Of a stretch of DNA of 64,000 bases, positions 34,682 to 43,984 are shown in pieces. Source of the DNA: Candidatus Melainabacteria bacterium (GTDB taxonomy: Bacteria; Cyanobacteriota; Vampirovibrionia; Obscuribacterales; Obscuribacteraceae); NCBI GenBank assembly GCA_017307165.1, contig JAFKGK010000002.1, positions 434,001 to 498,000 of the forward strand, read 5' to 3'. Within the stretch, counting starts at the first letter, position 1, and every line of letters starts with the position of its first letter. A program made the translations under genes and the position numbers. The notes beneath the pieces were generated by a model, which saw nothing but the letters and a program-made list of their open reading frames with translations, did no database searches and had not been told where the DNA came from.

Positions 34682-35445
34682 TTTTGGTCTTTGAGCGCAA
34701 AGGCAGCCTGCCTTGCACGTCTGGCAGGGATCGCCTTGACAAAACGCTCGGTGATCAATTGTGGCCTCGTTATTGCCGAGCCTACCACCACGGCATGCGC
34801 ACCTATCTCAAAGGCCCGCGTCAATTCGTCAGGATGCCAGACCCTTCCTTCGAGTATCACCGGGCGATCCAGATGATCGATCAATTCGCTCAATAATTCA
34901 AAGCTAGGTCCGGCCTCTTTGGGCAAAGCCGTCTCAGCAGTATAACCATAAAGAGTCGTGCTGATGATGTCGGCACCGCATTCGGCTGCATTGATGGCTT
35001 CGGCAAAGGTCGCGCAATCGGCCCAGACCAGTCGATCGAGTTCCTGGTGCACTTTGAGTATAGTCTCTTTTAGATCATGATCATCCGCCCTCTTTCGGCT
35101 GGTTGCATCAAGAGCGATGATATCGGCACCAGCCTCGGCCAGAGCACAACAATCAGCAAAGCTGGCCGTGATATATGCACAGCTGAGACGCTCGGCAGCC
35201 GGTACTGCGGCCTTGATCAGACCAACGATCGGTACGTGCTGCACAAACAGTTCGTCACAATGCTTGCGCACATAAGCGACATTGGCTGTCCCTTCCAGCC
35301 GCAAGGCGGATGCACCGCCATTGATTGCAGAAAGGCACATGGCCAATATATGTGATGGATGATCCAGGGGCTCGCCGGTGCTTGCCTGGCTAGACACAAT
35401 TAGTGCACCGTCGAGAGACTGGATTATTTCTTTAAAGCTTGGCAT
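34678..35445 (-). CDS. nanE: N-acetylmannosamine-6-phosphate 2-epimerase-like protein
   Basis: 255 residues, TIM-barrel family that converts ManNAc-6-P to GlcNAc-6-P in sialic-acid or amino-sugar use. Motifs: LIVSSQASTGEPLD (family usually S-C-Q-A), SALRLEG, PIVGLIK, ADIIALDAT, GADIISTTLYGYT, PVILEGRVWHP and HAVVVGSAITRPQ. No nanA or nanK is nearby, so the physiological substrate may differ. It precedes and is coupled to the rhomboid gene and follows an aldehyde dehydrogenase gene by 21 bases. Confidence 0.85.
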   Translation of the reverse strand: MPSFKEIIQSLDGALIVSSQASTGEPLDHPSHILAMCLSAINGGASALRLEGTANVAYVRKHCDELFVQHVPIVGLIKAAVPAAERLSCAYITASFADCCALAEAGADIIALDATSRKRADDHDLKETILKVHQELDRLVWADCATFAEAINAAECGADIISTTLYGYTAETALPKEAGPSFELLSELIDHLDRPVILEGRVWHPDELTRAFEIGAHAVVVGSAITRPQLITERFVKAIPARRARQAAFALKDQK

Positions 35446-35466
35446 TTTTGCTCAATACAATTTGAT

Positions 35467-36927
35467 TTATACAGAGGGATCGAGATTGAGGCAGATAAAC
35501 TTGGGCTGAGTCATCTCAGTCAAAGCATATCGCACGCCTTCAAGACCCAGACCAGACTCTTTGCGGCCGCCATAAGGCATGTGGTCTGCTCGGAAGGTCG
35601 GTGCATCATTTACGATTACGCCACCGGCATCGATACCACGGGCGAATTTGAAAGCCACATCCACATTGGCTGTAAAGACCCCGGCTTGCAACCCATAGAC
35701 CGAGTCGTTCATTGCTTTAATAGCATTGTCGATCGTGTCGTACTTCATCAAACTGACAACAGGTCCAAAAACCTCCTGGCACACCACCGACATCTTTGGA
35801 TCGGTATCAGCCAGCAAGACCGGCTCGAGTATGTTATTGCCGCGTTTCTTGCCGCCAGCCATAAGCCTGGCACCACTTTTGACTGCTTCATCCACCCACT
35901 CCATGGTCTTGTCCACAGAGCCCTCGTCGATCAGAGGACCGACCTCTGTGCCTTCATCCATGGGATCGCCCACCTTGAGGGCCTTCACCATTTCTGCAAA
36001 TTTGGCTACAAAATCATCATAGATTTTCTCATGCACATACACTCTCTGCACCGAGATGCATATCTGACCGGCATGAGCGTAACCACCCCGGCAGCTCGCC
36101 TTGACTGCGGCTTCGAGATTGGCGTCATCATGCACGACTATCCCAGCATTGCCACCAAGCTCAAGGATCACTCGGACGCCTGGATGCACCTCGCCACGCA
36201 AACGCCAGCCTACTTCTTGCGATCCTGTAAAAGTCAGAACGGCAATGCGCTTATCGCGCACCAGGGCATTACCTTTAGCACCACGGCAGGGTGTAAGGAT
36301 GAGAGCACCTTCGGGCAGGCCGGCGCGCTGCATGAGTGCGGCCAGCTTATAGGATGAAATTGGCGTTTGCGAGCTCGGTTTGAGCACGACAGTATTGCCG
36401 CCAGCGATGGCCGGGGCCAGTTTGTGGGCAACGAGATTGAGGGGAAAATTGAAGGGTGTCACGGCAGCAACCACACCGACAGGCTCACGCAAAATAATAC
36501 CCACGCGGGCTTCGTTGCCAGCCATATTGTCCATGGCCAACTGCTCGCCATCCAAACGCAGGGCTTCGCGAGCAGCAATAGCAAAGGTATTGGCCGCTCT
36601 TGAGGCTTCGATCCTCGCGTCCTTGATTGGCTTGCCGCCTTCCAGAGCAATGGTGACGGCGAGGTCTTCGATATTTTCTTTAATCAGATCAGAGGTTTTT
36701 TGCAGGATTTCGGCCCGCTTATAGGCAGGCATGCGGCTCATGACCTCTGAAAATGTCTTTTTTGCACAGCTTATGGCGCTATCGATGGCTGCTTCATCTG
36801 CCTGGCCTACGACACCTATTACTTCACCAGAAAACGGACTCTTGACTTCCTGCAGGCTTTCGTTAGCCTCGCCTTTGGCCTGATAACCAGGGATGGAGAG
36901 GGGGTATTTAACTATTTCTTTCAACAT
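35467..36927 (-). CDS. NAD(P)-dependent aldehyde dehydrogenase
   Basis: 486 residues with the whole ALDH core: TPFNFPLNLVAHKLAPAI (Asn stabilising the oxyanion), GGNTVVLKPSSQTP, LTFTGSQEVGW, LELGGNAG (general base Glu) and GQICISVQRVYV (nucleophile Cys), then VFGPVVSLMKYD. The GQICISVQR context resembles lactaldehyde/succinate-semialdehyde and methylglyoxal-type members of cyanobacteria and archaea; substrate is unassigned. It leads a minus-strand run into nanE and the rhomboid gene. Upstream is an AT-rich stretch with a repeated TATATCTAATTTT (about 36985-37010) that may contain its promoter. Confidence 0.88.
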   Translation of the reverse strand: MLKEIVKYPLSIPGYQAKGEANESLQEVKSPFSGEVIGVVGQADEAAIDSAISCAKKTFSEVMSRMPAYKRAEILQKTSDLIKENIEDLAVTIALEGGKPIKDARIEASRAANTFAIAAREALRLDGEQLAMDNMAGNEARVGIILREPVGVVAAVTPFNFPLNLVAHKLAPAIAGGNTVVLKPSSQTPISSYKLAALMQRAGLPEGALILTPCRGAKGNALVRDKRIAVLTFTGSQEVGWRLRGEVHPGVRVILELGGNAGIVVHDDANLEAAVKASCRGGYAHAGQICISVQRVYVHEKIYDDFVAKFAEMVKALKVGDPMDEGTEVGPLIDEGSVDKTMEWVDEAVKSGARLMAGGKKRGNNILEPVLLADTDPKMSVVCQEVFGPVVSLMKYDTIDNAIKAMNDSVYGLQAGVFTANVDVAFKFARGIDAGGVIVNDAPTFRADHMPYGGRKESGLGLEGVRYALTEMTQPKFICLNLDPSV

Positions 36928-37086
36928 TGTTTCGCCTTGCTTATGCGTGTAAGGGAGCCTTAGCCTTCCGATAAAATTTCAAATTATATCTAATTTTATA
37001 TCTAATTTTGTGGCTTCTTAGACCAGTCCATGCAAGGCGATAGGGGACTTATGGCGCCCATCAGGAGGGCGACATATCTTTAAGCT

Positions 37087-38418
37087 ATGTACTTATACAT
37101 GCTTGATGATTCTTGGCCTTTGAGGTTTCCAATGGTATGCTCTTCGAGCTTCAATTACTGGTCTTCAGGACTATCGCTTTTGAACAAAATCTTGCAATCA
37201 TCCAGCTCAAAATATCTCTACCTCAGCCTGATCGCTGCCATCAGCACACTTGGTTCGGGATATCAGGCCCTGGCTTTCGACGTCAACACCCAGGGTGTGG
37301 GCCAATCGCACGCCTTTGCCAATGAGAGCCATGGCTCCAACTCAAAAGAAGCAAAAAAACGCTTGCTCGAGCAGCAAAAGCAAAAACTCGAAAAAGAAAA
37401 ATCCGAGTATCACGCCAAGGCCGCTCAGCTGCGCAAAGTCGAAAAGCAGGCCTATCAGAAGCTCCGCAATATCGAGTCAAAATACAGTGCGACCAACGGT
37501 CAGCTGTCTACGACCAAAAATGAAGTCTCGCATACAGTCCGCAAGATGCAAGAGACCCAGGCTCGTTTGACCACTGTCAAAGTCAAGGAAGAAAGTCTCA
37601 CTGATTCTGCCGCACGCCGTCTCAAAGAAATATATCAAGGCGACAGATTGAGTTTCATCGATCAGCTAATGCAAGTCGATTCGCTCCAGGAGCTCCAAGA
37701 TAGACTCTACTATCAAGAGACGATCGCAGAACAGGATAGGCGCTTGATCTCTGAACTGAGGCTCAGAGAAGCATCACTCGCCAAACACCGTGCTCAATTA
37801 GGCGAAAAGAAAAATTTTCTCTCCGAAATGGTCTCGCAGATTGCGCAAAAGGCTATGGAAATAGCCAAGGAAAAGCTCTCCCAAGAGCAACTAGCCGAAA
37901 AATTGCGCTCTCAGCGTGCCTTTTACGAACAAGCAGAGAGAGAGCTGGCGCAAGAATCCTACAGACTCGAAAAACAGATTTTTGTCATGGAGCACGAAAA
38001 CCGAGCCAAGGGCGGCCCGATCGCAGTCGGCTCAGGCAATATGTGCATGCCCCTCAAGGCTCCCGTCACCTCGCCCTTTGGTTGGCGCCGTCACCCGATC
38101 TTCGGCGTGCGCAAGTTTCACTCAGGAGTCGATCTGGCTGGACCTAATCGCTCGCCTATCCGGGCAGCCGACTCGGGCAACGTCCTTTATACCGGCTGGT
38201 ATGGAGGCTACGGCAAGGTCGTGATCATCAGCCACGGCAAGGGTATGGCAACTCTCTACGCTCACCTGTCGCGCCAGGCGGTCAAGGTAGGCGACAATGT
38301 CACCAAGGGTGATGTCATCGCCTATGAGGGCTCAACCGGATTTTCGACCGGTCCCCACTTGCATTTTGAAGTCCGCGTTGACGGCAAGCCCAATAATCCA
38401 CTCAACTTTGTCAGATAG
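37087..38418 (+). CDS. EnvC-like murein hydrolase activator (coiled coil plus M23/LytM)
   Basis: 443 residues. The exact start is uncertain; the ATG at 37132 or one further in could be used, since the hydrophobic signal/anchor (YLYLSLIAAISTLG) sits at about residues 43-60. Residues 90-315 are a long Lys/Glu/Gln coiled coil. The C-terminal domain is peptidase M23: HPIFGVRKFHSGVDLAGP, ISHGKGMATLYAHLS and GPHLHFEVRV, which keep the zinc-site H-x-x-x-D and HLH. EnvC/NlpD-type proteins act in the periplasm to split septal peptidoglycan; with the metal ligands present this one may be a real endopeptidase. It is monocistronic. Confidence 0.85.
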   Translation: MYLYMLDDSWPLRFPMVCSSSFNYWSSGLSLLNKILQSSSSKYLYLSLIAAISTLGSGYQALAFDVNTQGVGQSHAFANESHGSNSKEAKKRLLEQQKQKLEKEKSEYHAKAAQLRKVEKQAYQKLRNIESKYSATNGQLSTTKNEVSHTVRKMQETQARLTTVKVKEESLTDSAARRLKEIYQGDRLSFIDQLMQVDSLQELQDRLYYQETIAEQDRRLISELRLREASLAKHRAQLGEKKNFLSEMVSQIAQKAMEIAKEKLSQEQLAEKLRSQRAFYEQAERELAQESYRLEKQIFVMEHENRAKGGPIAVGSGNMCMPLKAPVTSPFGWRRHPIFGVRKFHSGVDLAGPNRSPIRAADSGNVLYTGWYGGYGKVVIISHGKGMATLYAHLSRQAVKVGDNVTKGDVIAYEGSTGFSTGPHLHFEVRVDGKPNNPLNFVR

Positions 38419-38429
38419 ATTTTGCGAAA

Positions 38430-38469
38430 GATCAATTAATAGATCAATCAATCTATCAATCAATAAATC
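38430..38469. repeat. Short ATCAAT-type iterations between convergent genes
   Basis: ATCAAT and close variants recur several times in the 50-base gap between the M23 gene and the Nudix gene. Weak inverted symmetry is present. Probably slippage; it may also help end transcription from either side. Confidence 0.4.
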
Positions 38470-39082
38470 AGTTGGTGTTCAGATAAGCATAGTCGGGATT
38501 TTCGAGCGTAAATCTGTGCAGGTAATAAAAGGCAGCGACTACAAGTGCATGACTGATGGCGCCTGATTTGATCAAGCCGCCGATCTTGGCAAGAGGCACC
38601 ACAGACAGTGCGATTTCTTCGGTGCCGCTAAATTGTGGGATCTCGACCTGCTCGCAATTGAGCACCAGATAGGTGTCGCAGGTATTGCCCTGGATGGCCG
38701 GATTAGGATGATTGCGGCCAAGAAAATGCGTCTCGGTACCTCGGTAGCCGGTTTCTTCGAATAGTTCGCGCAAGCCGGCAGTCAATGGCGACTCGTCCTC
38801 GGCATCGATCATACCTCCGGGTATCTCTAGAGTAGTGGTCTCGACTCCATGACGGTATTGCTCGACCAGGACTACATGGAGATCCTTTGTCACGGCAATG
38901 AGATTGACCCAGTTGCTTGGCTTAAAGACATAAAAGTCATGATGTGGCAGATGCCCTTCGTCATGCTTGTGGGTGACATATTTGTGGACGGTAAAGACCT
39001 TGCAATCAGCGACTATCTCGCGATTGACTATCTTCCAATGTCTGACCTTTGGGACCATGTCTTTGTCTAGCAAAAAACTCAT
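38468..39082 (-). CDS. Nudix hydrolase (ADP-ribose pyrophosphatase-like)
   Basis: 204 residues. The Nudix box is GGMIDAEDESPLTAGLRELFEETGY, with one residue more than usual before the first Glu; the REL-EETG part is exact. The N-terminal strand pattern and EQYRHGVETTTLEIPGG match the ADP-ribose / GDP-mannose pyrophosphatase group. It would hydrolyse a nucleoside diphosphate sugar, a housekeeping sanitation job. A terminator for the preceding minus-strand gene ends 16 bases before the ATG. A later ATG at 39058 is a possible alternative. Confidence 0.87.
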   Translation of the reverse strand: MSFLLDKDMVPKVRHWKIVNREIVADCKVFTVHKYVTHKHDEGHLPHHDFYVFKPSNWVNLIAVTKDLHVVLVEQYRHGVETTTLEIPGGMIDAEDESPLTAGLRELFEETGYRGTETHFLGRNHPNPAIQGNTCDTYLVLNCEQVEIPQFSGTEEIALSVVPLAKIGGLIKSGAISHALVVAAFYYLHRFTLENPDYAYLNTN

Positions 39083-39097
39083 AGTCTGATTATAAGC

Positions 39098-39121
39098 AAA
39101 AAGCCCCGCTGGTGCGGGGCT
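39098..39121 (-). terminator. Intrinsic terminator of the small gene at 39192-39449
   Basis: AGCCCCGC-4-GCGGGGCT stem; on the minus strand the stem is followed by five T. Confidence 0.82.
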
Positions 39122-39191
39122 CTTATTTAAATAATAGATATAGGCGGATCACGTGCTCTTCGGTTTGGATTGCCTCATATCCAAGCCAGAT

Positions 39192-39449
39192 CTAGGCGAT
39201 CTTAGCGGCTTTTTTCTTGAGTTCGGAGACCAGGTCCTCTTGACCCAAAATATAACCGCGGCGAGCCTGATCATCGGCATAGTTGATAATCGACTCGGTT
39301 AGAGCATTGAGCATCGACATGGGCACAAACTCCGAAACTTGATTGAGCAATCTCTCGGTAGAGATCCATTCTTCGGTGTTGAGCGGAATAGCATCGTCGA
39401 GTCTGGCGATGACGGTGTAATTCTTGAGCTTGTCCACTTTTGTATTCAT
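39192..39449 (-). CDS. Small soluble protein of unknown function
   Basis: 85 residues from the ATG at 39449 (MNTKVDKLK), seven bases after AGGTG; a GTG three codons earlier is possible. The protein has a strand-like N-terminus (NYTVIARLDDAIPLNTEEWI) followed by helices, and a Lys/Ala-rich end LKKKAAKIA. No membrane segment, signal peptide or known motif. It has its own terminator, so it is a single-gene transcript. The family is not recognised. Confidence 0.65.
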   Translation of the reverse strand: MNTKVDKLKNYTVIARLDDAIPLNTEEWISTERLLNQVSEFVPMSMLNALTESIINYADDQARRGYILGQEDLVSELKKKAAKIA

Positions 39450-39690
39450 TTGAAACACCTTTATGTCGATTGTATGGTTGATGGATATGCAAAACTGCGA
39501 AGAGCACGTTTTACTAAGACCCTCATGGGGGCCTGTTTGTTGCGTATAGTCTGGACTGTTTTTTTTAAGAGATCGAGCTCAGCTTTCTCTCTGAAGAGTT
39601 TATGCCCGCCTAAAAAGACTCTTAACCTGGAATCGAGATATCAAGCGGGAACTTTTATTTTTCCACTTGATATCAGTGGGGATTCTACGC

Positions 39691-41154
39691 TTATAAGCTG
39701 TCTTCTTTATAGAGCTGGAGAGCCATTTCCCGTGCTTGCTCCACTGTTTCGATTTCTTTCAACGCTTGAGCTTCGTTTATAGCCTCGAGTATCCTGCCGA
39801 TTGCAGGCCCTGGACGCAGGCCCGTAAGAGCGATGAGTGCATTACCGTCGAGCAATCGCGGCATCACTTTCGTGGCCTCGACAAACTCTGGGTAGCCCTC
39901 GATCATCTCTTCAAATTTCATCCTGAGACGCAAACGCGCCTCCTCGCTAAGACCGGCACCACATGTTGCGCCTAGATCGGCAAATCCAAGCATCATCAAA
40001 TCGGCAAAATCGTCCTCGCATGCGCGATAAAAACGCTTGATTGCTTTTTCGGTGGGATCGCCGGTGTGAAAGAGCGCACCAGGACGGAGGTGCATGGCAA
40101 TGAGTTTTTCGATGTGTCGAGCAACATTGCGTGGCCATTTTTCGCGTACAGCAATAGGCCTGGACATCTCGCCGCCGAGTTTGTCGTGCCCTATAAAAGT
40201 ATGCTTGCCTTCCTCCGTGATCTGCCAGGTATCAGGCTTGCCGATATCATGCAGGAGGCAGGCGAGTTTGGTTGATGAGCGGCGCGTTATACCTGCCTGC
40301 AACTCGCCAGCGAGATGATCCTTGATCCAATGCGGCGCGAGATCGATAGCAGCTTCGACCTGAGGCACTGTCTCAAGGCAATGCTCAAAAAGCGGCAGAT
40401 GGTGATAGCTATTAGGAGTGACACGGTGACAGGCCTTGAGTTCGGGGAAGAGTTTTTCGATCAGGCCTAGCTTAGCCATCTCATATATACGATTGCCGAC
40501 ACGCGCATCGAGCATGGTAAAAAGCTCGTGGTTGATGCGCTCGCGAGCGACAGTATCCAAAAGGTCGAGATTTGCTGCGATGTAATCTTTGGTCTTTTCT
40601 TCAACCGTGCCATCGATCAGGCAGGCAAAACGATAGGCACGCAAGAGACGCAGTGGATCATCGATGAGATTTGCACCACTGATGGCCCTGATAGTACGTG
40701 TGGATAGATCTGCCAGACCGCCGTGCATATCGATGATCTGCTCGTGATCATCCTTGGACCAGGCAAGGGCATTGATAGTAAAGTCACGACGGGCTAGATC
40801 GCGCGCAAGACCGTGTCTGGCTGCAGCAAAATCTATATAGTTTCCACTGTCAAAAACCACTCGCGCAATGTCATTTGCGTCATCCAACATGACAAAATGA
40901 CCGGCCAACTCGTCGGCAACCGCACGGCCCAGATCAGAAGCCATGGTCGGGGAGACCGAGCCTTCTTTTAGAGGGCAGACAGCAAAATCAAAGTCGATGG
41001 GCCTCTGGCCGAGATTACCTGACGGTGAGGGCGATGCCAGCAGGTCGCGTAATAGTCCACCCACCAGATATAGCACGAGGCTCTTACTGGCAGCGATTTG
41101 GTGCACGGCCTCGACAAAGACGTGCTCGGATACAAAATCAGCTATCTTTGACAT
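39691..41154 (-). CDS. cca: CCA tRNA nucleotidyltransferase / poly(A) polymerase with HD domain
   Basis: 487 residues of the class II nucleotidyltransferase family. The N-terminal catalytic head has LYLVGGLLRDLL, a 16-residue insertion, then IDFDFAV with the metal-binding D-x-D. RDFTINALAW and DPLRLLRAYRFAC follow. The C-terminal half contains an HD phosphohydrolase motif LACLLHDIGKP and H-x-x-x-G-x-M. It adds or repairs the 3' CCA of tRNAs, needed because the tRNA-Asn gene here does not encode CCA, or adds poly(A). Family members cannot be separated by eye. Confidence 0.85.
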   Translation of the reverse strand: MSKIADFVSEHVFVEAVHQIAASKSLVLYLVGGLLRDLLASPSPSGNLGQRPIDFDFAVCPLKEGSVSPTMASDLGRAVADELAGHFVMLDDANDIARVVFDSGNYIDFAAARHGLARDLARRDFTINALAWSKDDHEQIIDMHGGLADLSTRTIRAISGANLIDDPLRLLRAYRFACLIDGTVEEKTKDYIAANLDLLDTVARERINHELFTMLDARVGNRIYEMAKLGLIEKLFPELKACHRVTPNSYHHLPLFEHCLETVPQVEAAIDLAPHWIKDHLAGELQAGITRRSSTKLACLLHDIGKPDTWQITEEGKHTFIGHDKLGGEMSRPIAVREKWPRNVARHIEKLIAMHLRPGALFHTGDPTEKAIKRFYRACEDDFADLMMLGFADLGATCGAGLSEEARLRLRMKFEEMIEGYPEFVEATKVMPRLLDGNALIALTGLRPGPAIGRILEAINEAQALKEIETVEQAREMALQLYKEDSL

Positions 41155-41163
41155 CTAAGGCGA

Positions 41164-42288
41164 TTATTGTAGAGCCTGCGACTCAAAGAGCTCTTTTTCC
41201 TGGTTGGAGATTTTAAAGTGTCCGAGCAGATAGACTAGACCGCCAACAAGACTGGAGAGAGTATTTAGTCCCAGCCACATGATGGCATAAGTGAGCGCAT
41301 GAGCCTTATCCACCCCTGTAAGCGTCAAAAAATAAGTATAGGCCCATTCGCGGATGCCGATGCCATTAAACGAAGGAGTGACGAAGCCCAGCACGGCAAC
41401 AGAGGGATAAAAGACAAAGTAATACCAGATCGGGATCTGAGTGAGGCCGAGAGCCATGCCAACGCCAATGTGGCAGCCGACAATGACCACCTGCATCACC
41501 ACGGAGAGAAATAATGTGGTGGCGATGAGACCACGATCCTCCCAATAGACCTTGGCTGGCGAATCATTAAACTGACGGGAAAGCCAGGACTCAGCACCAA
41601 GGAAGCGACGGGAGAGGACCGGCAGAAAAGGCACGATGGAAAAAACACCGAGTGTGCCGGCAAGGATCGGCACCTTCAAAGTCAAGGGCAGGCTGCCGGC
41701 TGGACCAAAGAGCATACCTACCGAGGCAAAGAGAAAGAGCACGGCCAGACCCACAGTGCGATCGGCCATCACCGAATAAAATGCATTGGCATACTTGCCC
41801 GTGCCTTTAGACAGGTAATAGCAACGACTAAAATCACCACCCACGGTGGAAGGCAAAAAGAGATTGAAAAAGAGGCCGACAAAGCAATACTGCACCAGTT
41901 GCAAAAGACTCTTGTTGAGACCGACTGCACTGGCAAAAATCTGCCAGCGATGAGCGTTGAGAAAAGTCGAAGCAAGAAATAAGGCCATGGTGGCAGCCAG
42001 ATACCAGCGATTAGCCTTGATAGCTACTTCGATGGACTTAGACAGATCTACCTTGCCAAACAAAAACAAACTGGCAAATAAAGCAATCGAAATGCCGATC
42101 TTGCCCCAGAGCTTGGCACGCTTGGAGATCTTGATCTGACTGAGGCGTTGAGTAATAGACAAAGCTTGGGGTCGGCTTCCTGTTTCGGGACTTGGCGAGG
42201 CGCTGCTGGAGGTCGAGGGCTCCATATCGCGGCCCACCTGAGCGTCTTGTCTTTCTAAGACGTTAAGATTACTAAGTTTGCCGGACAT
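41164..42288 (-). CDS. LPG-synthase-like / AglD-type membrane protein
   Basis: 374 residues, with a cytoplasmic N-terminal 55 residues rich in Ser/Pro and about seven or eight membrane helices. The pattern (FLNAHRWQIFASAVG, FLPSTVGGDFSRCYYLSKG, NGIGIREWAYTYFL) is that of the lysylphosphatidylglycerol synthase transmembrane family (UPF0104), which includes MprF flippase domains and AglD. No aminoacyl transferase domain is fused. It probably flips or modifies a lipid. The stop is nine bases upstream of the CCA enzyme start at 41154, so the two genes are probably cotranscribed. Confidence 0.8.
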   Translation of the reverse strand: MSGKLSNLNVLERQDAQVGRDMEPSTSSSASPSPETGSRPQALSITQRLSQIKISKRAKLWGKIGISIALFASLFLFGKVDLSKSIEVAIKANRWYLAATMALFLASTFLNAHRWQIFASAVGLNKSLLQLVQYCFVGLFFNLFLPSTVGGDFSRCYYLSKGTGKYANAFYSVMADRTVGLAVLFLFASVGMLFGPAGSLPLTLKVPILAGTLGVFSIVPFLPVLSRRFLGAESWLSRQFNDSPAKVYWEDRGLIATTLFLSVVMQVVIVGCHIGVGMALGLTQIPIWYYFVFYPSVAVLGFVTPSFNGIGIREWAYTYFLTLTGVDKAHALTYAIMWLGLNTLSSLVGGLVYLLGHFKISNQEKELFESQALQ

Positions 42289-42378
42289 TTAACAGAACTC
42301 CCGATTAAATAGCGCTGGAATAGCGAATAACCGCCAAAATAATAATTGATTTGCCAAGAGATTTGAAACCTCTCCCGC

Positions 42379-42400
42379 CTCATGTCTTTCTCATGTCTTT
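42379..42400. repeat. 11-bp direct repeat, two copies
   Basis: CTCATGTCTTT occurs twice head to tail (42379-42389, 42390-42400) and a third partial copy follows. It lies in the 281-base divergent gap between the LPG-synthase-like gene and ctpA. The rest of the gap shows no clear promoter boxes. Confidence 0.6.
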
Positions 42401-42569
42401 CTCATCTTTTGGCCTATTTTCTCGTATCAGGGCAATAATCCCTGCCAAGCTCGACGATGAAGGCACTAGGCACTACAATTAAAATTTACAAAGCGCCCGA
42501 ACAAATATTTGGGTAAGCTTATCTATATGAGTCGATAGTGATCGACATGGTTTTGACAGGAGCATCGTT

Positions 42570-43961
42570 TTGGTAGAGCGTAAAGTAGTATCCCGGATCG
42601 GCATCCCCCTGGCTTTCTGCCTGTTCTTTCTTGGCTGCCAGACTTATCTCACCGCCAAAGAAAAAACCAATGACGCTGAGATCATCGTTGCCGATGGTGG
42701 GTCTCCTACTCCCAAACTAATCGCTCAATTGCAGCGCTCACCGCATGTGACGCCACAGTCGACCTATAACAGAGCCTTCAAGCTGATCAAAGATCAATAT
42801 TACGATCAGACTTTTTCCGGCCAAGACTGGAATCGCTGGGAGCGTCGTTACAACGGCAAGCTCAAGACAAGCGATGAGTCGCACAAAGCTATCGAGACCA
42901 TGCTTGCCTCTCTCGGCGACCCCTACACTCGTTTTCTCGATGTAGACGCCTTTAAAGACGAAAAAGATCAGATCGAGGCTCACCTCTACGGCGTAGGCAT
43001 GCAGTTGGGTATGAGCCCGGACCACAAAGTAGTGGTCATTGCACCCATTCAGGATACGCCTGCCTACAAGGCTGGTATGCAACCCGGCGACGAGATCACT
43101 GAGGTCAACCACAAGATTATCAAAGGGCAGTCTCTCGATCAGGTAGTCAAACAGATACGCGGCCCTATCAACACCACTGTTGCTATCACCTTCTTGAGAA
43201 AGGGACCTAAAAAAGACGAGGTCTCTCGCAAAGAAGTCAATCTCAAACGAGCCGAGATTCCGATCCAGGCAGTCGTAACGCAAGAGATATTGCCCGGCAA
43301 TATAGGCTATATACGCCTCGATAGCTTTATCAGCAATAAAGCAGAAAAAGAAATGAAAGATGCCCTGCAGAAGCTCGATAAGGCAGACGGATTGATCCTC
43401 GATTTGCGCAACAATCCCGGCGGCTTGCTGACCAATGCCATAGAGATCGCCAAGATGTTTCTCAATCGCGGTATCATCGTCAGTACCATTGATGCAGACA
43501 AATACAAGCAGTCCCAACTGCAGACAGGCGAGGCATTTTATACCAAGCCCTTAGTCGTGATCATCAATCACGGCTCTGCATCTGCCTCCGAGATCTTAAG
43601 CGGTGCACTCCGCGACAACGGCAGAGCAGAGCTAGTCGGCGAAAAATCCTTTGGCAAGGGACTCGTGCAGGCCATCAATCGTCTCGATGACGAATCCGGT
43701 ATCAATGTAACCATTGCCAGATATCTGACGCCCAACGATACCGATATCCACAAGACCGGTATCATCCCTGACTACAAGGTCGAGCTCAAAGCAGATGACT
43801 ACGAGAACAACCGTGGTCCCTGGTGGGTCGACCTCAAGATGAGCAACTTTAAGCGCAGTGCAGCCGACAACAACGACTTGCAGCTCAAAAAAGCCATCGA
43901 AGTCATGAAAAAGAAACTGGCCGGAGAAAACAAGACTCCGGCCACCACTGCATCAAAATAA
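42570..43961 (+). CDS. ctpA: C-terminal processing serine protease (S41)
   Basis: 463 residues from a TTG start at 42570, supported by AGGAG seven bases upstream. The N-terminal signal ends LGCQT, a borderline lipobox, so it may be a lipoprotein; a plain Sec signal is the alternative. A PDZ domain spans about 148-235. The protease core has FISNKAEKEM, GLILDLRNNPGG, GSASASEILSG with nucleophile Ser338 and GEKSFGKG with Lys363. The Ser-Lys spacing of 25 equals that of E. coli Prc. It acts in the periplasm, trimming C-termini of envelope proteins. A GGCCGGAG/CTCCGGCC inverted repeat lies at the end of the gene (43919-43943). Confidence 0.9.
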   Translation: MVERKVVSRIGIPLAFCLFFLGCQTYLTAKEKTNDAEIIVADGGSPTPKLIAQLQRSPHVTPQSTYNRAFKLIKDQYYDQTFSGQDWNRWERRYNGKLKTSDESHKAIETMLASLGDPYTRFLDVDAFKDEKDQIEAHLYGVGMQLGMSPDHKVVVIAPIQDTPAYKAGMQPGDEITEVNHKIIKGQSLDQVVKQIRGPINTTVAITFLRKGPKKDEVSRKEVNLKRAEIPIQAVVTQEILPGNIGYIRLDSFISNKAEKEMKDALQKLDKADGLILDLRNNPGGLLTNAIEIAKMFLNRGIIVSTIDADKYKQSQLQTGEAFYTKPLVVIINHGSASASEILSGALRDNGRAELVGEKSFGKGLVQAINRLDDESGINVTIARYLTPNDTDIHKTGIIPDYKVELKADDYENNRGPWWVDLKMSNFKRSAADNNDLQLKKAIEVMKKKLAGENKTPATTASK

Positions 43962-43984
43962 ACTAAAATAAGCCAATTTTAGAC

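Noticed and set aside
35581..36357. 258-codon frame on the plus strand
   Set aside because: It is antisense to the aldehyde dehydrogenase gene and has no family features; similar long shadows lie opposite ctpA (42738-43517), the sigma/HhH gene (52997-53824) and the aldo/keto reductase (22405-23079).
43919..43943. Terminator at the end of ctpA
   Set aside because: The GGCCGGAG/CTCCGGCC repeat lies inside the coding region and no T-run follows.
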